A stretch of 64,000 bases of DNA, from contig OZ176051.1 of the NCBI GenBank assembly GCA_964247055.1, positions 4,774,001 to 4,838,000 of the forward strand. The letters run 5' to 3'. The notes beneath the pieces are model-generated. The model was given only the letters and a program-made list of their open reading frames with translations, ran no database searches and was not told the DNA's origin. Shown piece after piece: positions 1 to 24,602 of the stretch. The number at the start of each line of letters is the position of its first letter. Position 1 is the stretch's first letter. The translations under genes were made by a program, and so were the position numbers. This stretch comes from Paragordius varius. Taxonomy: Eukaryota > Nematomorpha.

Positions 1-275
1 TGGCTTTTGTTGCATCATTAAGTGCATATCCATAATTTTCAAGTTTGAGTTGAGCAAAACTTCTGTTTGCATAATATATGGCATTTTGCGGATCAATAGT
101 TAGAGCCTTATCATAATATTCTACCGCATGATTGTAATCCCCATCTAATTATAAAAAATCTTTAAATACTTTTAAAATAAAGATTTGCTTTATTTTTATA
201 ATCCTCGGCAAGATTTTTAGAGTTTGATTCGTCTTCGTTTTGTAAATCACCGTTTGCAAGATTTAGATTTTCCAT
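1..275 (-). CDS. PPP5C: Serine/threonine phosphatase 5 (PP5), 5' end, partial
   Basis: This is the N-terminal TPR part of protein phosphatase 5, a soluble Ser/Thr phosphatase that docks on Hsp90 through its TPR domain. Exon 1 is 275-170 and starts at ATG 275. A 25-nt intron (169-145) follows, then exon 2 runs from 144 off the window edge. The spliced protein contains KANLYFKNGDYNHAVEYYDK and then NAIYYANRSFAQLKL and YGYALNDATKA. The run NAIYYxNRS...YGYAL.DAT is diagnostic for PP5 rather than for other TPR proteins. The first 20 residues are acidic and poorly conserved. The phosphatase domain lies outside the window, so I cannot say whether the gene is intact. PP5 identity rests on remembered family motifs. 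Confidence 0.82.
145..169 (-). other. 25-nt spliceosomal intron in PP5
   Basis: The intron runs gtatttaa...ataattag (GT-AG, phase 1). Removing it joins the two halves of the first TPR helix pair (YFK|NGDYNHA). If retained, it gives a stop (TAA) at the third codon. Confidence 0.85.
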
Positions 276-357
276 ACCCAAGTATACCATATGTCAGGCA
301 GGTAAGTACCAAGGTAATAATGCTTAACAGATTGTAAAATTTTTATTCACAAAATTG

Positions 358-360
<3 letters not shown>

Positions 361-396
<36 letters not shown>
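361..396. repeat. (TA)18 microsatellite
   Basis: Uninterrupted AT dinucleotide run. Similar TA runs occur at 35578-35594, 38981-39002, 42640-42665, 56370-56402 and 57928-57943, often at transposon edges. Confidence 0.95.
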
Positions 397-398
<2 letters not shown>

Positions 399-404
399 TA
401 ATAA

Positions 405-527
405 TAGAAAAACGTATCAGGATTATAAGGGCGATGGTATAAGCCCATAAGAGTGATTAAAAAAGGTTATTTAAATTTTTGTGGTAAACGGTCCACATTG
501 AAAAATGGCAAAATTTGAGCAAATTTT
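405..527 (+). repeat. Left-end fragment of the palindromic F2 repeat family
   Basis: The segment matches the left ends at about 35595, 61225 and 62405. Shared phrases are TAGAAAAACGTATCAGGATTAT and a later piece with TGTGGTAAACGGTCC. It is cut off by the TTAA element that starts at 528. Confidence 0.55.
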
Positions 528-1076
528 CATTTGGATATAACACATTCGTTTCAGTCCTTTGATTCAAATTGGGGTAGTTAGATACCCCAGACTTGTTTAA
601 AATTTTTATATCAAAAAATATGGAATAAATTAAAACCATGGAAAAGTTTCTCTTTATATAATTTAATAAACCGCAATATAATAAAAAATTCAAATACTTG
701 ATATTACTCATTCAAAGGTAAAACCCAAAGTAAAAATTTAGCCAACTTGACATAAATGCATAAGCTAAATACAATGTAAAATATAATAATAATTTTTTTG
801 TTATATTGTTAAATGTGATAAAAAAAGGTAAACGTTTTTAGGCTTATAATCAAATAAACACGATATTTTGCAAAAATTTTGTAAAATCGAAATGGCGTCC
901 AAGTAGTTTGATAAAAAGCTTTTTTTCAAAACTCAATTTGTCCTATATATTTTGGCTTATTTATTTTATATTAGGATAGAACCATAAGTTTAAATAGGGC
1001 CATTCTATTCGGTAGTTTTTCATACCAATTTAAAAATGGTCTGGGGTATTTAGATACCCCAATTTTAATCGAAGTG
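528..1076 (+). mobile_element. TTAA-type non-autonomous element, family T1 (diverged copy)
   Basis: This is one of four copies of a roughly 579-bp family. It begins with a degenerate CATTTGGATATAACACATTC and ends ...ATCGAAGTG followed by TTAA (1077-1080). Both ends carry the mirror motif GGGGTAnnTAGATACCCC. It has no coding capacity. The left TTAA has mutated to TTTT, so this is an old copy. It is classed as piggyBac-like only by its TTAA target, because no transposase was seen. Confidence 0.7.
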
Positions 1077-1080
1077 TTAA

Positions 1081-2558
1081 AAAACGTTTAATTTTAAAAA
1101 AAAAGGTCGTGTCAAACTGTTTCAGCAATTCAATGGCAAGTTTTTTGTGAGATAACCGTGTATGGATTCTGCGGCTAAAAGTTGAGTTAATATAAAATTA
1201 TTTATATTTATCAATAATAATTAGGATAGAAAAAATACAACAACGCTAAATTAAATACTTTTTAGGCTATGCCTTCTTAATGCTAATGTTTGCCTACGTT
1301 TAAACCAAAGTGCCCATATGCGCGAGCCTTTAAAAAAATTTACGGAATCGCGAAAAATTGAAATAAAAACAAACAAATTGAACATTTTATAATACTAGAA
1401 AAAATAGGAAAAATAAAGTTTATATCATCTTCTCTAAAATATTTTTTAATAAATTATTTATTTTATCTATTTTGTTTATTAAAACCATCGATCGTTTGCC
1501 GTATTACCGTTAGGTTTTTATATATTCCACACATAATTCCCAGATATATTGTATGCGTAGATTTTTCACAGCCTCATGATTAATAAATATAGTCGACAAA
1601 TTTGGTTTTTAAGCATCCCCACTCAAATTTTTGAATTTTGACTTATTTCAGTGTTCTATAACCGAATCTGAAAAAATTGATCCCCCAATCGGAATTTTGA
1701 GATATTACAGGTTTTTCAATTATCTAAAAACAAGAAAAAATAGACATAAAATCAAATATTTATAATAAAAAGTTATTATATTATAAAATTTGTATCATTT
1801 AATAAAGCCTTTCTGTTCTTTGATTATGAATATGTCTTTATAATATCAGGGAGAAAAAAATGGTACGGGTATAATCGTTAAAATTAAGTGTTTTTTAAAG
1901 CTAATTTTAAACAGGTATAAATTTATATTAAAAAAATACTAAAAAAGGCATTTTGTAATTTAAACCTTCGGCTTTCAGGCTATATTTATTTTGTTAGTTT
2001 GGTTATTTTTAGTAATTATTAGGATTTTTCTCTTTGGTTGTTTCTTAAAATCCTGTTATATATACCTAGTGTATATTATTTATTTTGAAAATGATTGATT
2101 GCGGTAAAATTTGAATTTCAGATGGATATTGGGCATCCACTTTTATTACCTGGATAATGGATATACTACCATAATTTTATAAACTACAATATGACCACTT
2201 GAACTTATCTAATCTTCTTATCGGATTTAATGGTCAAATTTGTCTAACTCTATTCTGTGAATTGGTTAATTTGACAGGTCAATTTCCCTGTTTTTTGCTG
2301 AAGTTAACTACGATATATTATCTGCAGGTCTCTCCAAGGGCTCTATGATCACCTCATTGTGAGCTTGTACAGGCCGCCCAGATCTATAACACCACACCAT
2401 ACATGGGCCCTTTTAGATTTTTTATATTTTTAATTTTTAATACTCTTTAGCTCTTAGCAATTTATTTTGATTCTATATTCTTAAAGTTTCGTATTCTCTT
2501 TTATTTAATACATAGAATTTTTAATTAATATATTTAATAAATGATATTTATTTATTTT
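1081..2558. other. Intergenic stretch, no feature recognised
   Basis: AT-rich non-coding sequence with no open reading frame of note, no RNA gene and no clear inverted ends. A short GC-richer patch near 2330-2400 has no match I recognise. Confidence 0.6.
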
Positions 2559-2908
2559 TTATTGTCTATTTCTATGTGGAATAACAAGCCAGTTCGATAA
2601 GACGTATTTGTCCTGCAAAAGAGATAAAAAACCCTCAGGAGCGATTTTGGACAGTTTAATTTCAATATAAAGATCGTTTTATAAAGTTTGATTATATGGA
2701 TCATCATAAACATTTTCTGTAAAATCTTCGTTAATAAAAAAATCTTCTGTGGTATCGTATACTGGGGCTTGTATATTTGGATCATTTTTGCATTTTTTTT
2801 CTAAAATTATAATGAAAAACCTGTCTTTGGAGTACCACTTATATCGAATTTCTCGTTAAAATATTTAAATATATATACACGAGGAATAATTGTTTTTTTA
2901 AATTAAAT
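2559..2908 (-). pseudogene. Unrecognised coding relic with a possible 20-nt intron
   Basis: Read on the minus strand, 2905-2821 gives a protein-like stretch (PRVYIFKYFNEKFDISGTPK). If 2801-2820 (GTTTTTCA...ATTTTAG, 20 nt) is spliced out, the frame continues through KKCKNDPNIQAPVYDTTEDF to an in-frame TAA at about 2685. After that stop the same frame goes on with EIKLSKIAPEGFLSLLQDKY and LSNWLVIPH until a second stop at 2559. No start codon or convincing upstream acceptor is visible. The balanced amino-acid composition argues for real ancestry. It could be a decayed gene, the last exons of one with sequence error, or a transposase remnant. I do not recognise the family. Confidence 0.3.
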
Positions 2909-3084
2909 ACAAAATTAAAAATTAATTTTACAAAAATCCTATTGGTGGTCTCATTTTTTTTGTTTTGGCCTTTCCACATTAGGTAACAGAAAATGCAAAA
3001 AATGGGGTGGTGCAAAACCTTGTTGAGCAGTGTAATGAAATGTTAATTGATGTCCATTTATATTTTTGCAATGGGGCCCGTCAA

Positions 3085-3140
3085 TTTTTTTGAGCTAAAA
3101 ATGCGGTCCGCGAATCTTTGTTGGACATCCATGGTTTAAA
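3085..3140. mobile_element. Possible right end of a hAT-like MITE
   Basis: The segment reads AAAATGCGGTCCGCGAATCT and then GTTGGACATCC. It resembles the GTTGGAC/GCGGCCCGCG termini of the hAT-like elements at 39756, 56755 and 58739. No left end or target duplication was found. Confidence 0.35.
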
Positions 3141-3156
3141 CATTTAATATATGATA

Positions 3157-3727
3157 GCACAAATCTCGTGCTGCTACGCAGCCCGAGGAAGTTCTTCGGA
3201 CTTCTGGGGGTATTTAAAAAAAGGGACAATAAAATGATATACATATGTGGATCATTTCGAAACATTATTTAAAGCTATGATCTCATAGGTATTTCAAAAC
3301 GGTGCATTCATATTAATATATTGTTTACTTGGGCGAAAAATAGATTCAAAAAATTATTTGACTTAATTTTTTGAAAAAAATGGCATTTTACGGGGGGAGG
3401 GAGTAAAAAGAGGGCCTAAATTAAAAAAGCGAGCCGACCATGTTCGGTGCAATCGAAAATAAGTAAAAGAAAATCAGATTTGAAATCGAATGGTCACGTT
3501 TTCCGGAAAATTGTCTCAAAGACACGATTTTTGCGGACTTGTGTTTTCAAAAAAACCCGTTTTTTACACGGAGTGGACCCGAACTGGGGACCTAATTCAA
3601 AAAAGGGCGATGCTATTGTCGGGGCGTTCATTAATGATTATATTTTTTCGACATTTGGATTTGAATGGGTCTACCGATTTTCCGGAAACAGATCACAAAG
3701 CCACCACTTTCCATTTTTATAAATATA
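3157..3727 (-). mobile_element. Helitron-like non-autonomous element H1
   Basis: Read on the minus strand, the element starts with TATAAAAATGGAAA (near 3727) and ends with two hairpins. The first hairpin is GAAGTCCGAAGAACTTC, the second GCTGCGTAGCAGC, and the tail is ACGAGATTTGTGCTAT. A hairpin about 12 nt before a CTRR-type end is the Helitron hallmark, but here the CTAG has become CTAT. The long frames inside (about 90-110 codons) occur in several frames at once and drift between copies, so I treat them as non-coding. Confidence 0.5.
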
Positions 3728-3880
3728 CTAGCGTGAATCTCGTGCTGCTACGCAGCCCGAGGAAGTCCTTCGGACTTCTGGGGGGGGGGGGGGGGGGGGG
3801 TATCGAAGTTTGGATTTGAATGGGTATAACGTTTTTCCTGTAGATCACAAAGCCAGCATTTTCCATTTTTATAAATATAT
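3728..3880 (-). mobile_element. Helitron-like element H2, short, with poly-G run
   Basis: The 3' end is intact: GAAGTCCGAAGGACTTC hairpin, GCTGCGTAGCAGC hairpin, then ACGAGATTCACG and CTAG, followed by T (CTAG at 3731-3728). It abuts the 5' end of H1, head to tail. About 21 consecutive G lie at 3780-3800, immediately inside the hairpins on this strand. The 5' end is the TATAAAAATGG motif near 3880. Confidence 0.55.
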
Positions 3881-5990
3881 AGATTACCATAAATAATGTT
3901 TTAATATCCATATATCTTTTAACATGCTATACATATGATAGATACTCCTTACTCAGCATCTATCATTAAAGAAACGCTTGACTAAAATTTTTGCCTTTTA
4001 ACAGGCAATACGAAAAATCTTTCTCGAATTTTCACAGTCTCATACCTAGGGCGAAAAATCGATTTAAAAAATTATTTTTGTGGACTTTGTTTTTTGAAAA
4101 AGGTGGCATTTTACGGGGGTAGCGGGTAAAAAGAGGGCCTAAATCAAAAAAGTGACTCGACTATGTTCGGCGCAATCGAAAATAAGTAAACAAAAATCAT
4201 ATTTGAAATTGAATGGTCCAACACGTTCTCCAAAAAATTGACTTAACCCATTTTTCACACGGGGTGGGCCCAAACTGGGGACCTAATTCCAAAAAAGGGC
4301 GAAGCTATAGTCGGGGCATTCATTAATGATTAAATTTTTTCGATGTTTGGATTTGAATGGCTTCACCGGTTTTCCGGAAACAGATCACAAAGTTATATGA
4401 AAAATCAGTTTTTAGCGGGTAGCTCCTTACCAAGCAGCTATCATCAAATAAACGGTGGACTAAAATTTTTGCCTTTTAACAGGGAATACGTGGAATCCAT
4501 ATTGAATTTTTACGGTCTCATACCTAGGGCGAAAAATCGATTTAGAAAATTATTTTTGTGGACTTTGTTTTTTGAAAAAGGTGGCATTTTACGGGGGGAG
4601 CGGGTAAAAAGAGGGCCTAAATCAAAAAAGTGGCTCGGCTATGTTCAGCGCAATCGAAAATAACTAAATAAAAATCATATTTAAAATTGAATGGTCCAAC
4701 ACGTTCTCCGGAAAATTGTCTCAAAAACACGATTTTGTGGACTTCTGTTTTCAAAAAAAAACCCGTTTTTCATACGGGGTGGGCCCGAACTGGGGGCCTA
4801 TTTCAAAAAAAGGGCGAAGCTATTGTCGGGACATTTATTAATGATTATATTTTTTCGATATTTGGATTTGATTGAGTCTACCGGTTTTCCTGTACCAGAT
4901 CACAAAGCCAGCATTTTCCATTTTTATAAATATATAGATGAGGATAAATAATGTATTAATATCCATATATCTTTTAACATGCTATGCATATGATAGATAC
5001 TCCTTACTCAGCATCTATCATCAAAGAAACGCTTGACTAAAATTTTTGCCTTTTAACAGGCAATACGAAAAATCTTTCTCGAATTTTTACAGTCTCATAC
5101 CTAGGGCGAAAAATCGATTTAGAAAATTATTTTTGTGGACTTTGTTTTTTGAAAAAAATGGCATTTTACGGGGGTAGCGGGTAAAAAGAGGGCCTAAATC
5201 AAAAAAGTGGCTCGACTATGTTCAGCGCGATCAAAAATAAGTAAACAAAATTCATATTTGAAATTGAATGGTCCAACACGTTCTCCAAAAAATTGACTTA
5301 ACCCAATTTTCACACGGGGTGGGCCCGAACTGGGGACCTAATTCCAAAAAAGGGCGAAGCTATTGTCGGGGCATTCACTAATGATTATATTTTTTCGATA
5401 TTTGGATTTGATTGGGATCACCGGTTTTCCGGAAACAGTTCACAAAGTTATATGAAAAATCAGTTTTTAGCGGGTAGCTTTTTACCCAGCAGCTATCATC
5501 AAATAAACGGTGGACTAAAATTTTTGCCTTTTAACAGGGAATACGTGGAATCTTTATTGAATTTTTACGGTCTCATACCTAGGGCGAAAAATCGATTTAG
5601 AAAATTATTTTTGTGGACTTTGTTTTTTGAAAAAGGTGGCATTTTACGGGGGGAGCGGGTAAAAAGAGGGCCTAAATCAAAAAAGTGGCTCGGCTATGTT
5701 CAGCGCAATCGAAAATAACTAAATAAAAATCATATTTAAAATTGAATGGTCCAACACGTTCTCCGGAAAATTGTCTCAAAAACACGATTTTGTGGACTTC
5801 TGTTTTCAAAAAAAACCCGTTTTTCATACGGGGTGGGCCCGAACTGGGGGCCTATTTCAAAAAAAGGGCGAAGCTATTGTCGGGACATTTATTAATGATT
5901 ATATTTTTTCGATATTTGGATTTGATTGAGTCTACCGGTTTTCCTGTACCAGATCACAAAGCCAGCATTTTCCATTTTTATAAATATATA
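3881..5990 (-). repeat. Two ~1,055-bp tandem units built from the Helitron-like 5' domain
   Basis: The phrase AGCCAGCATTTTCCATTTT recurs at 3851, 4906 and 5960, which gives spacings of about 1,055 and 1,054 bp. Each unit holds two diverged copies of a roughly 500-bp module with landmarks GGGCGAAAAATCGATTTA, GTGGACTTTGTTTTTTGAAA and GATCACAAAG. The units lack a recognisable CTAG end, so they look like a later segmental duplication rather than separate insertions. Similar modules occur at 22116-22840 and 35896-36350. Confidence 0.7.
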
Positions 5991-6289
5991 GATAAATTAT
6001 GTAATTTTTTGGTGCATCACTGTTATATAAAGGCAAGCTTTTGTATTTTGTAAAATGTTAGATTTTTACCACAAAAATAAATATTTTAAGTAAGTATATT
6101 TTCGCCCACTTATAAGACTATGCAAAATTTGGTATCATAAGAAAAAATATTTTAGCTTTCTTTGAAATGCACCACAATTATAAAATGTTGTGGCTTTAAA
6201 GTCAATTTGCGAAAAAATAAGGCCTAAAGATTTAATAAGGGTTTTGCTATTTCCCTTATACCGGCAAAAAAATTAAATGCTTAAATAAG

Positions 6290-6910
6290 CCGCTGGTTAC
6301 CTCTCCATCTACAATACGCCATTATCAAATAAAAACATGGCTTTCGAGCAATTATAATCCATATTAGATATAATCAAATGGTTTAAGTTCCAGGTAAGGA
6401 AGCAAAAATTTGGTTGAATGCTCTCACATAAACTTTGGGGAGGCTTCGCTTACCCTTTGTTAAATAGGCCAATATAATAAACTAATGTTACTTGAAATCA
6501 TTTTTCGGAAAGCGAGCCATATTAATATTTTCTATTTAAAGAAAAAAATTAGTCAGGAATTGGTTTAATTTAGCACATGGTTAGAGCCGACCCTTATGTT
6601 AAATACGTTACCATAAGCTGTTTTTCGAAAGAGACTATATGTATTTAATAATGAAGTTGGTTATTTCCCATTTAGATGTAAGACATATGATAAGCTCTAG
6701 CCCATAGTTTGAACTGCACCCTATGTTAAACGCGCCACCATATAAAGTTAGAAGCATTTTTCAGAAAGCTTATAGTGCCGTATAAATTAATTATTTGCTA
6801 TTTAAAAGTAAAAACTAAAGTCAAGAGCTTTTTTTAAATTACTACATGGATAGTGCTGCATCTTATGTTAAATACGATTCCACATAAAAAGCATGTGATT
6901 ATTGTGCTTT
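6290..6910. repeat. Degenerate ~190-bp tandem repeats
   Basis: Three or four weak repeats share (C)CTATGTTAAAnnCGnnACC, then about 20 nt later TTTTTCnnAAAG, then a (T)GCTATTTAAA-like segment. Related phrases occur at 36350-37140 and 38600-38960. They are probably decayed internal repeats of the Helitron-like family. No gene was seen from 5991 to 7513. Confidence 0.45.
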
Positions 6911-7513
6911 CGCAAAAAAAATCTTCCATGGATTTTCTGATGAGATCTCAATTAAGTCAGAGCGACGCGTGATAGGGCATAGCTATTAACTGTAAAAAGT
7001 TATATTTATATAGACTTTATTCAAATCAATTCATATAGATTCAAATCAATTTATATAGACTTTATTCAAATCAAATGTTTACAATAATTTTTATGTACAA
7101 ATTTACACATTTAATCCACTATCGATATTGATTGCATAGAATTTTGATTGTGGATATTATAACTATATATTTATCTACATCATTCTAATTTTACAACAAA
7201 ATAAATCAAAAAAGAAATAGATGATAGATACAGTTTAAAAATATTTAGAAGTAATGATTAATTATTCAAAAAAAATTATTGCCACTGCGTTATAGTAAGT
7301 TAAATTGTCAAATAGATATATAAAATCATATAAAAACTGTATTTATCATTCCAATTTTTTATCATATTTACATAATCACTGTTGTAAAAAACTTTTTTAA
7401 ATTAAATATCCGTATACTTGCTACATTGTAATTTAATATGCTAAATGCTTTGATTACAATAAAATTTTAAGAATATTTTTTAATGAAACATGGGTGGAAT
7501 TATTTTACCATTG

Positions 7514-20408
<12,895 letters not shown>

Positions 20409-22115
20409 GTTTCAATAAATTATTTCACCATTTTAACCGATAAGATAGAAGAGACGGATCAAATATTTGGTAATCAACCGATGAATGATAACTTTAGGTT
20501 TTTTTTTCAATAAATTTTTATTATCAAAATATTAAAATTAACATGTGAATAATGACTTGTCAATATAAAAAATCGATTTAATGTCGATACCAATCAGTTT
20601 TTACAAAACAAATGAAACAATGGATAATAACAAAATATCATGTATATATAATATATTCCATTGGAATCTCAAATATATTTCGGATTTAACGATTAAAGTT
20701 TTTCATGTTTAATTTTTTAACTGTTATTTATATATTTACAACTTAACTTTTAGTTTAAAAAAATAAAAGTTGTTTATTTTATTAATATTATATGTATATT
20801 TTACAATATCCAAGCACATTTTTTACGCATATATAAAAATAAAATATGCACATCTTCTCTTCTTCTTATTGTTAAAACAATATCAAAAAATGATAAAATA
20901 TACTACCATTTGTGCTTTTCCCGTGTACAATAATGTTAACTCTGTAATAACAATTAAAAAATTTAACGAGAGAACCATTTAATATCTAAGTGAATTTATA
21001 TAAAAACTTTTTCCGAATCTTAAATAAAAGTTAAAACAACCCTTAAATATTCTGTTTTATAGTTTTTTTGTAACCACACCTATTCCTTCATATTTAGGGT
21101 TAAAATATTCATTTCTTTCAATGCCTAACTGTCAACTTTAAAATCCATATAAAAATTCTTTAAATATTTTTAATTATATCTCTGTATAAACATTCTTTAA
21201 AGAACCATTTGTGGTTTTAGATAATATTAAAATAGGGATTGAATAAAATTTTATCTATCGGATTCATCTCTTCTCTAAAATATGCGCAGGCATAGTAACA
21301 TTAGTACACATTCCGATATTTTTTTTAATAATATAAATAATGAATATCAAAATATTTGATATTAAGCACCTGGTGGTTTCTGCTTTATACAATTTTAAAA
21401 ACCAATTCATACTTTTTTCAATCACTTCCTTCCTCTTATAAATATATAGTTGTCATATACTATGTATAACCAAAAGTCAAAAGTTTCAATTTTTTTAAGT
21501 TTATATCACAGTAGCGTATAGTAAAAAACAACGAATGGTTTAATTAAAACATTTTTTCTCTTTATACTTTAATATTGATTTTGTTGTTTGAGTTGACTAG
21601 CATATTTTATATCAAACGCTACTGTAATGTTTATGTATCTCATATTACTTTATTATCTGTCACTAAATTTATTGACTTAAATGCTCTCAATAAAATCAAA
21701 ATTATATATTAACATTTTACATTAATTAAAATTGAAGTAATGGGACTATATTTCATCCGAATTTATTTAAGGTTTTTTGATATTAAAATATTGATGGTTG
21801 TATAAACTAATAAACATTTATCAAATTGTAATTTCATTACCAAAAAACCTACAATATACAGCCTGATTTTCCCCTTTTTTTCAAGGTGGGTACTTAATTT
21901 AGACCTAAACTTTACACTCGTCTGTCCAGGGCTGACTTGAAAATTTAAAATTGTGCAGTTTCGATGTTAAGAACATGACACCGTCTATGTATTGTATGGG
22001 AGTCTGATTAACCATTTTACCCACGCCTTCAAATATTAGATACATTTTTCTAAATTAAAATAAAGAATTATAATGCAAGTTGATGAAAATGAATGTTACG
22101 ATTCATATATATATT
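20409..22115. other. ALK upstream intergenic region, nothing recognised
   Basis: AT-rich sequence upstream of the ALK start codon. The promoter must lie here, but I see no TATA/Inr arrangement that stands out from the background. No second gene or transposon end is evident. Confidence 0.5.
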
Positions 22116-23012
22116 TATAAAAATGGAAAATACTGGCTTTGTGATCTGGTACCGGAAAACCGGTAGACCCATTCAAATCTAAACTTTAAAAAAATCTAAT
22201 CATTAATGAATGCCCCGACAATAGTCTTTGCCCTTTTTTTGAATTAGGCCACAATTTTCCGGAGAACATGTTGGACCATTCAGTTTCAAATATGATTTTT
22301 GTTTACTTATTTTTGATCGCGCCGAACATAGTCGACTCACTTTTTTGATTTAGGCCCTCTTTTTACCCGCTACCCCCGTAAAATGCTATTTTTGTCAAAA
22401 AAACAAAGTCCACAAAAATAATTTTTTATATCTATTTTTCGCCCTAGGTATGAGACCGTAAAAATTCAATATGGTAGATCCATTCAAATCCAAACATCAA
22501 AAAAATATAATCATTAATGAATGCCCCGACAATAGCTTCGCCCTTTTTTAAAATAGGCCCCCAGTTCGGGCCCACCCCGTGTAAAAAACGGTTTTTTTTA
22601 AAACAGAAATCCACAAAAATCATGTCTTTGAGACAATTTTCTGGAGAACTTTGTTGGATCATTCAATTTCAAATATAATTTTTGTTCACTTATTTTCGAT
22701 TGTGCCGAACATAGTCGTCTCGCTTTTTTAATTTAGACCCTCTTTTTACCCGCTTCCCCCGTAAAATGCCATTTTTTCAAAAAACAAAGTCCACAAAAAT
22801 ATTTTTTTAAATCTATTTTTCCCCTAAGTAAACAATAAATTAGTATGAATGCACCGTTTTAAAATTCCTATGAGATCATAGCTATTAAATAATGTTTCGA
22901 AATAATCCACATATGTGGATCATTTTATTGTCCCTTTTTTCAAATACCCCCCCCCCCCCCCAGAAGTCCGAAGGACTTCCTGGGCTGCGTAGCAGCACGA
23001 GATTTACGCTAG
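22116..23012 (+). mobile_element. Helitron-like element H5
   Basis: The 5' end is TTATAAAAATGGAAAATACT. Two tandem copies of the family's 5' module follow (22116-22470 and 22470-22820). A segment with 15 C (22946-22962) comes next. The 3' end has GAAGTCCGAAGGACTTC and GCTGCGTAGCAGC hairpins, then ACGAGATTTACG and CTAG, and the flank begins with T (CTAG 23009-23012). The C run and the hairpins are in the same relative position as in H2. Confidence 0.6.
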
Positions 23013-24048
23013 TAAACAATAAAAAATATAATAAGTGGATGTTTCTCTCATATAAATATATCTTAGTTTTAAGGATGTTTAGCCTCTTTATCATGGGGCG
23101 TGAAAAAATGGATCATTCAAAATCAAGAAACTGAATTTACAAAATCAAGTGTTTCATAGCATAATAATATTTTAGAGAAACTTTTTTGGGAAGCCATTAA
23201 AAAACGAAGGTGAAGTTTATTCCGCATTATTTTTTCATTTATAAACGTAATTACATAATTGAAATCTCGGTTAACACAATAAATGATCAATAAAATACTA
23301 AAAAATTATTTTGCTGTGTTGGTACATATATCATTGATGGCACTCCTACTTCCCAATCGTTTAGATTTTAAAATTGAAAATCAAGATATTCTAAATCAAA
23401 ATCTTACTAAAATTTGGGTAAAACAAAATAGGCTGACCAAAATCAAAAGTTTTAACCTGGCATCTGCCGAATAAAACAGCTTGATACACTGTGTATTAGG
23501 TTTATTTACCTCACATGGCAGACATGCTTAATTTTATTTTAGGTATTAAAAAATCTTTTGAGGTTATACTTTTCATTTTAGGATATACCCTAGAAAAATA
23601 GGAAAATATAAATATACCAATGATAAATTTTAAAAATCAAAATACCCCCAATTTATTGATGCTAAAAACTTATTGGTTTGAGGGTATTAATAAACTTGCA
23701 AAATAAAATTTAATAACGAGTGGAACTAGTTTTGATAAATAAATTTATGTAAAAGGTGATAAAATAATAAAATACTTGGTATATATTAAATAGATGTCTC
23801 CTTTATCAATATGAAAGTATATTTAAAGATTAAGTTTCTAGATTTTACACAACACGGTTATGGTATCACTTTCAAAGAACCACTCTGGTTTAAATTTTAA
23901 TAATTTTAAAAACATCTCTATTCTATTTTGTAATTTTAACGCTTTCGTTCCACCAGCCTTTTGGTTCTATATTCCAAAATAGGTGGTTCCTATATTTAAT
24001 TTTTTTTCAATAAAATTATTGAAAGTGCAACGTTTCTAAAGAATTTAA
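23013..24048. other. Intergenic stretch, no feature recognised
   Basis: AT-rich, no coding sequence longer than about 60 codons, no inverted ends found. The stretch 24603-25566, upstream of the nicotinamidase, is likewise featureless. Confidence 0.5.
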
Positions 24049-24602
24049 GCTCTTTATACTTTTTTTGGGTTGTCAACTATCCTAAAGTTGTTACGATTTC
24101 AATATAAAATCTATGATATATTTTTATAACATTTTTATCTATTAATATTTTTATTATAAAATTTGGTAGTTTTGTAGCAAGAAGCTTAACCTTGAAAAAC
24201 TTATATTTTAAAATTTGTTTTAGTTATTATTTAGTAATCAAACATTGTTTTTGTATTAAATAAAAAAAACTGATATTTTTTAGAGTTTTCGAACTTCTTG
24301 AGTCCAAAATTGGGATAGTTTTTAAACTTAAGAAACAAACAGCTGGTTTTTTTTAAGATAAATTTAAAAAATTTGCCAATAATGTATAATTAGAAATATT
24401 TTTAAAAAATTAACTATTTATCAATAAAATACATTTATTTGCTTATTCTGTAAGCCTTCAAAAAAATCTAAAGAAAAATGTAGTTGAAAAATTTGAGATG
24501 AGGTTTCTTTTAATCTATTTCATTGCTGATAACAATTAAATAATTTTAAAGTAAAAATTAAAACCTTTCGGGACAAAACTACTCCCAAAAAATAATAAAA
24601 TG
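24049..24602. mobile_element. TTAA-type element, family T2, decayed
   Basis: TTAA at 24045-24048 and at 24603-24606 flank it. The body matches the T2 copies at 9630 and 18001 in order (AACTTATATTTT, ATTAAATAAAAAAAACTGAT, AACAGCTGGTTT, TTTGAGATGAGG, AATGTTAA). The left terminus is strongly diverged. Confidence 0.5.

Noticed and set aside
457-711. 84-codon frame, and similar peptides near 62944 and 63585
   Set aside because: The similarity among them (GVSNYPNLN-type) comes from the shared T1 repeat end, not from a gene.
3447-6053. Several 60-110-codon open frames (FRKIVSK..., RSPENCLKN...-type peptides)
   Set aside because: They overlap in different frames, follow the repeat units, start within repeats and show no conserved protein features; the DNA, not the protein, is what is repeated.
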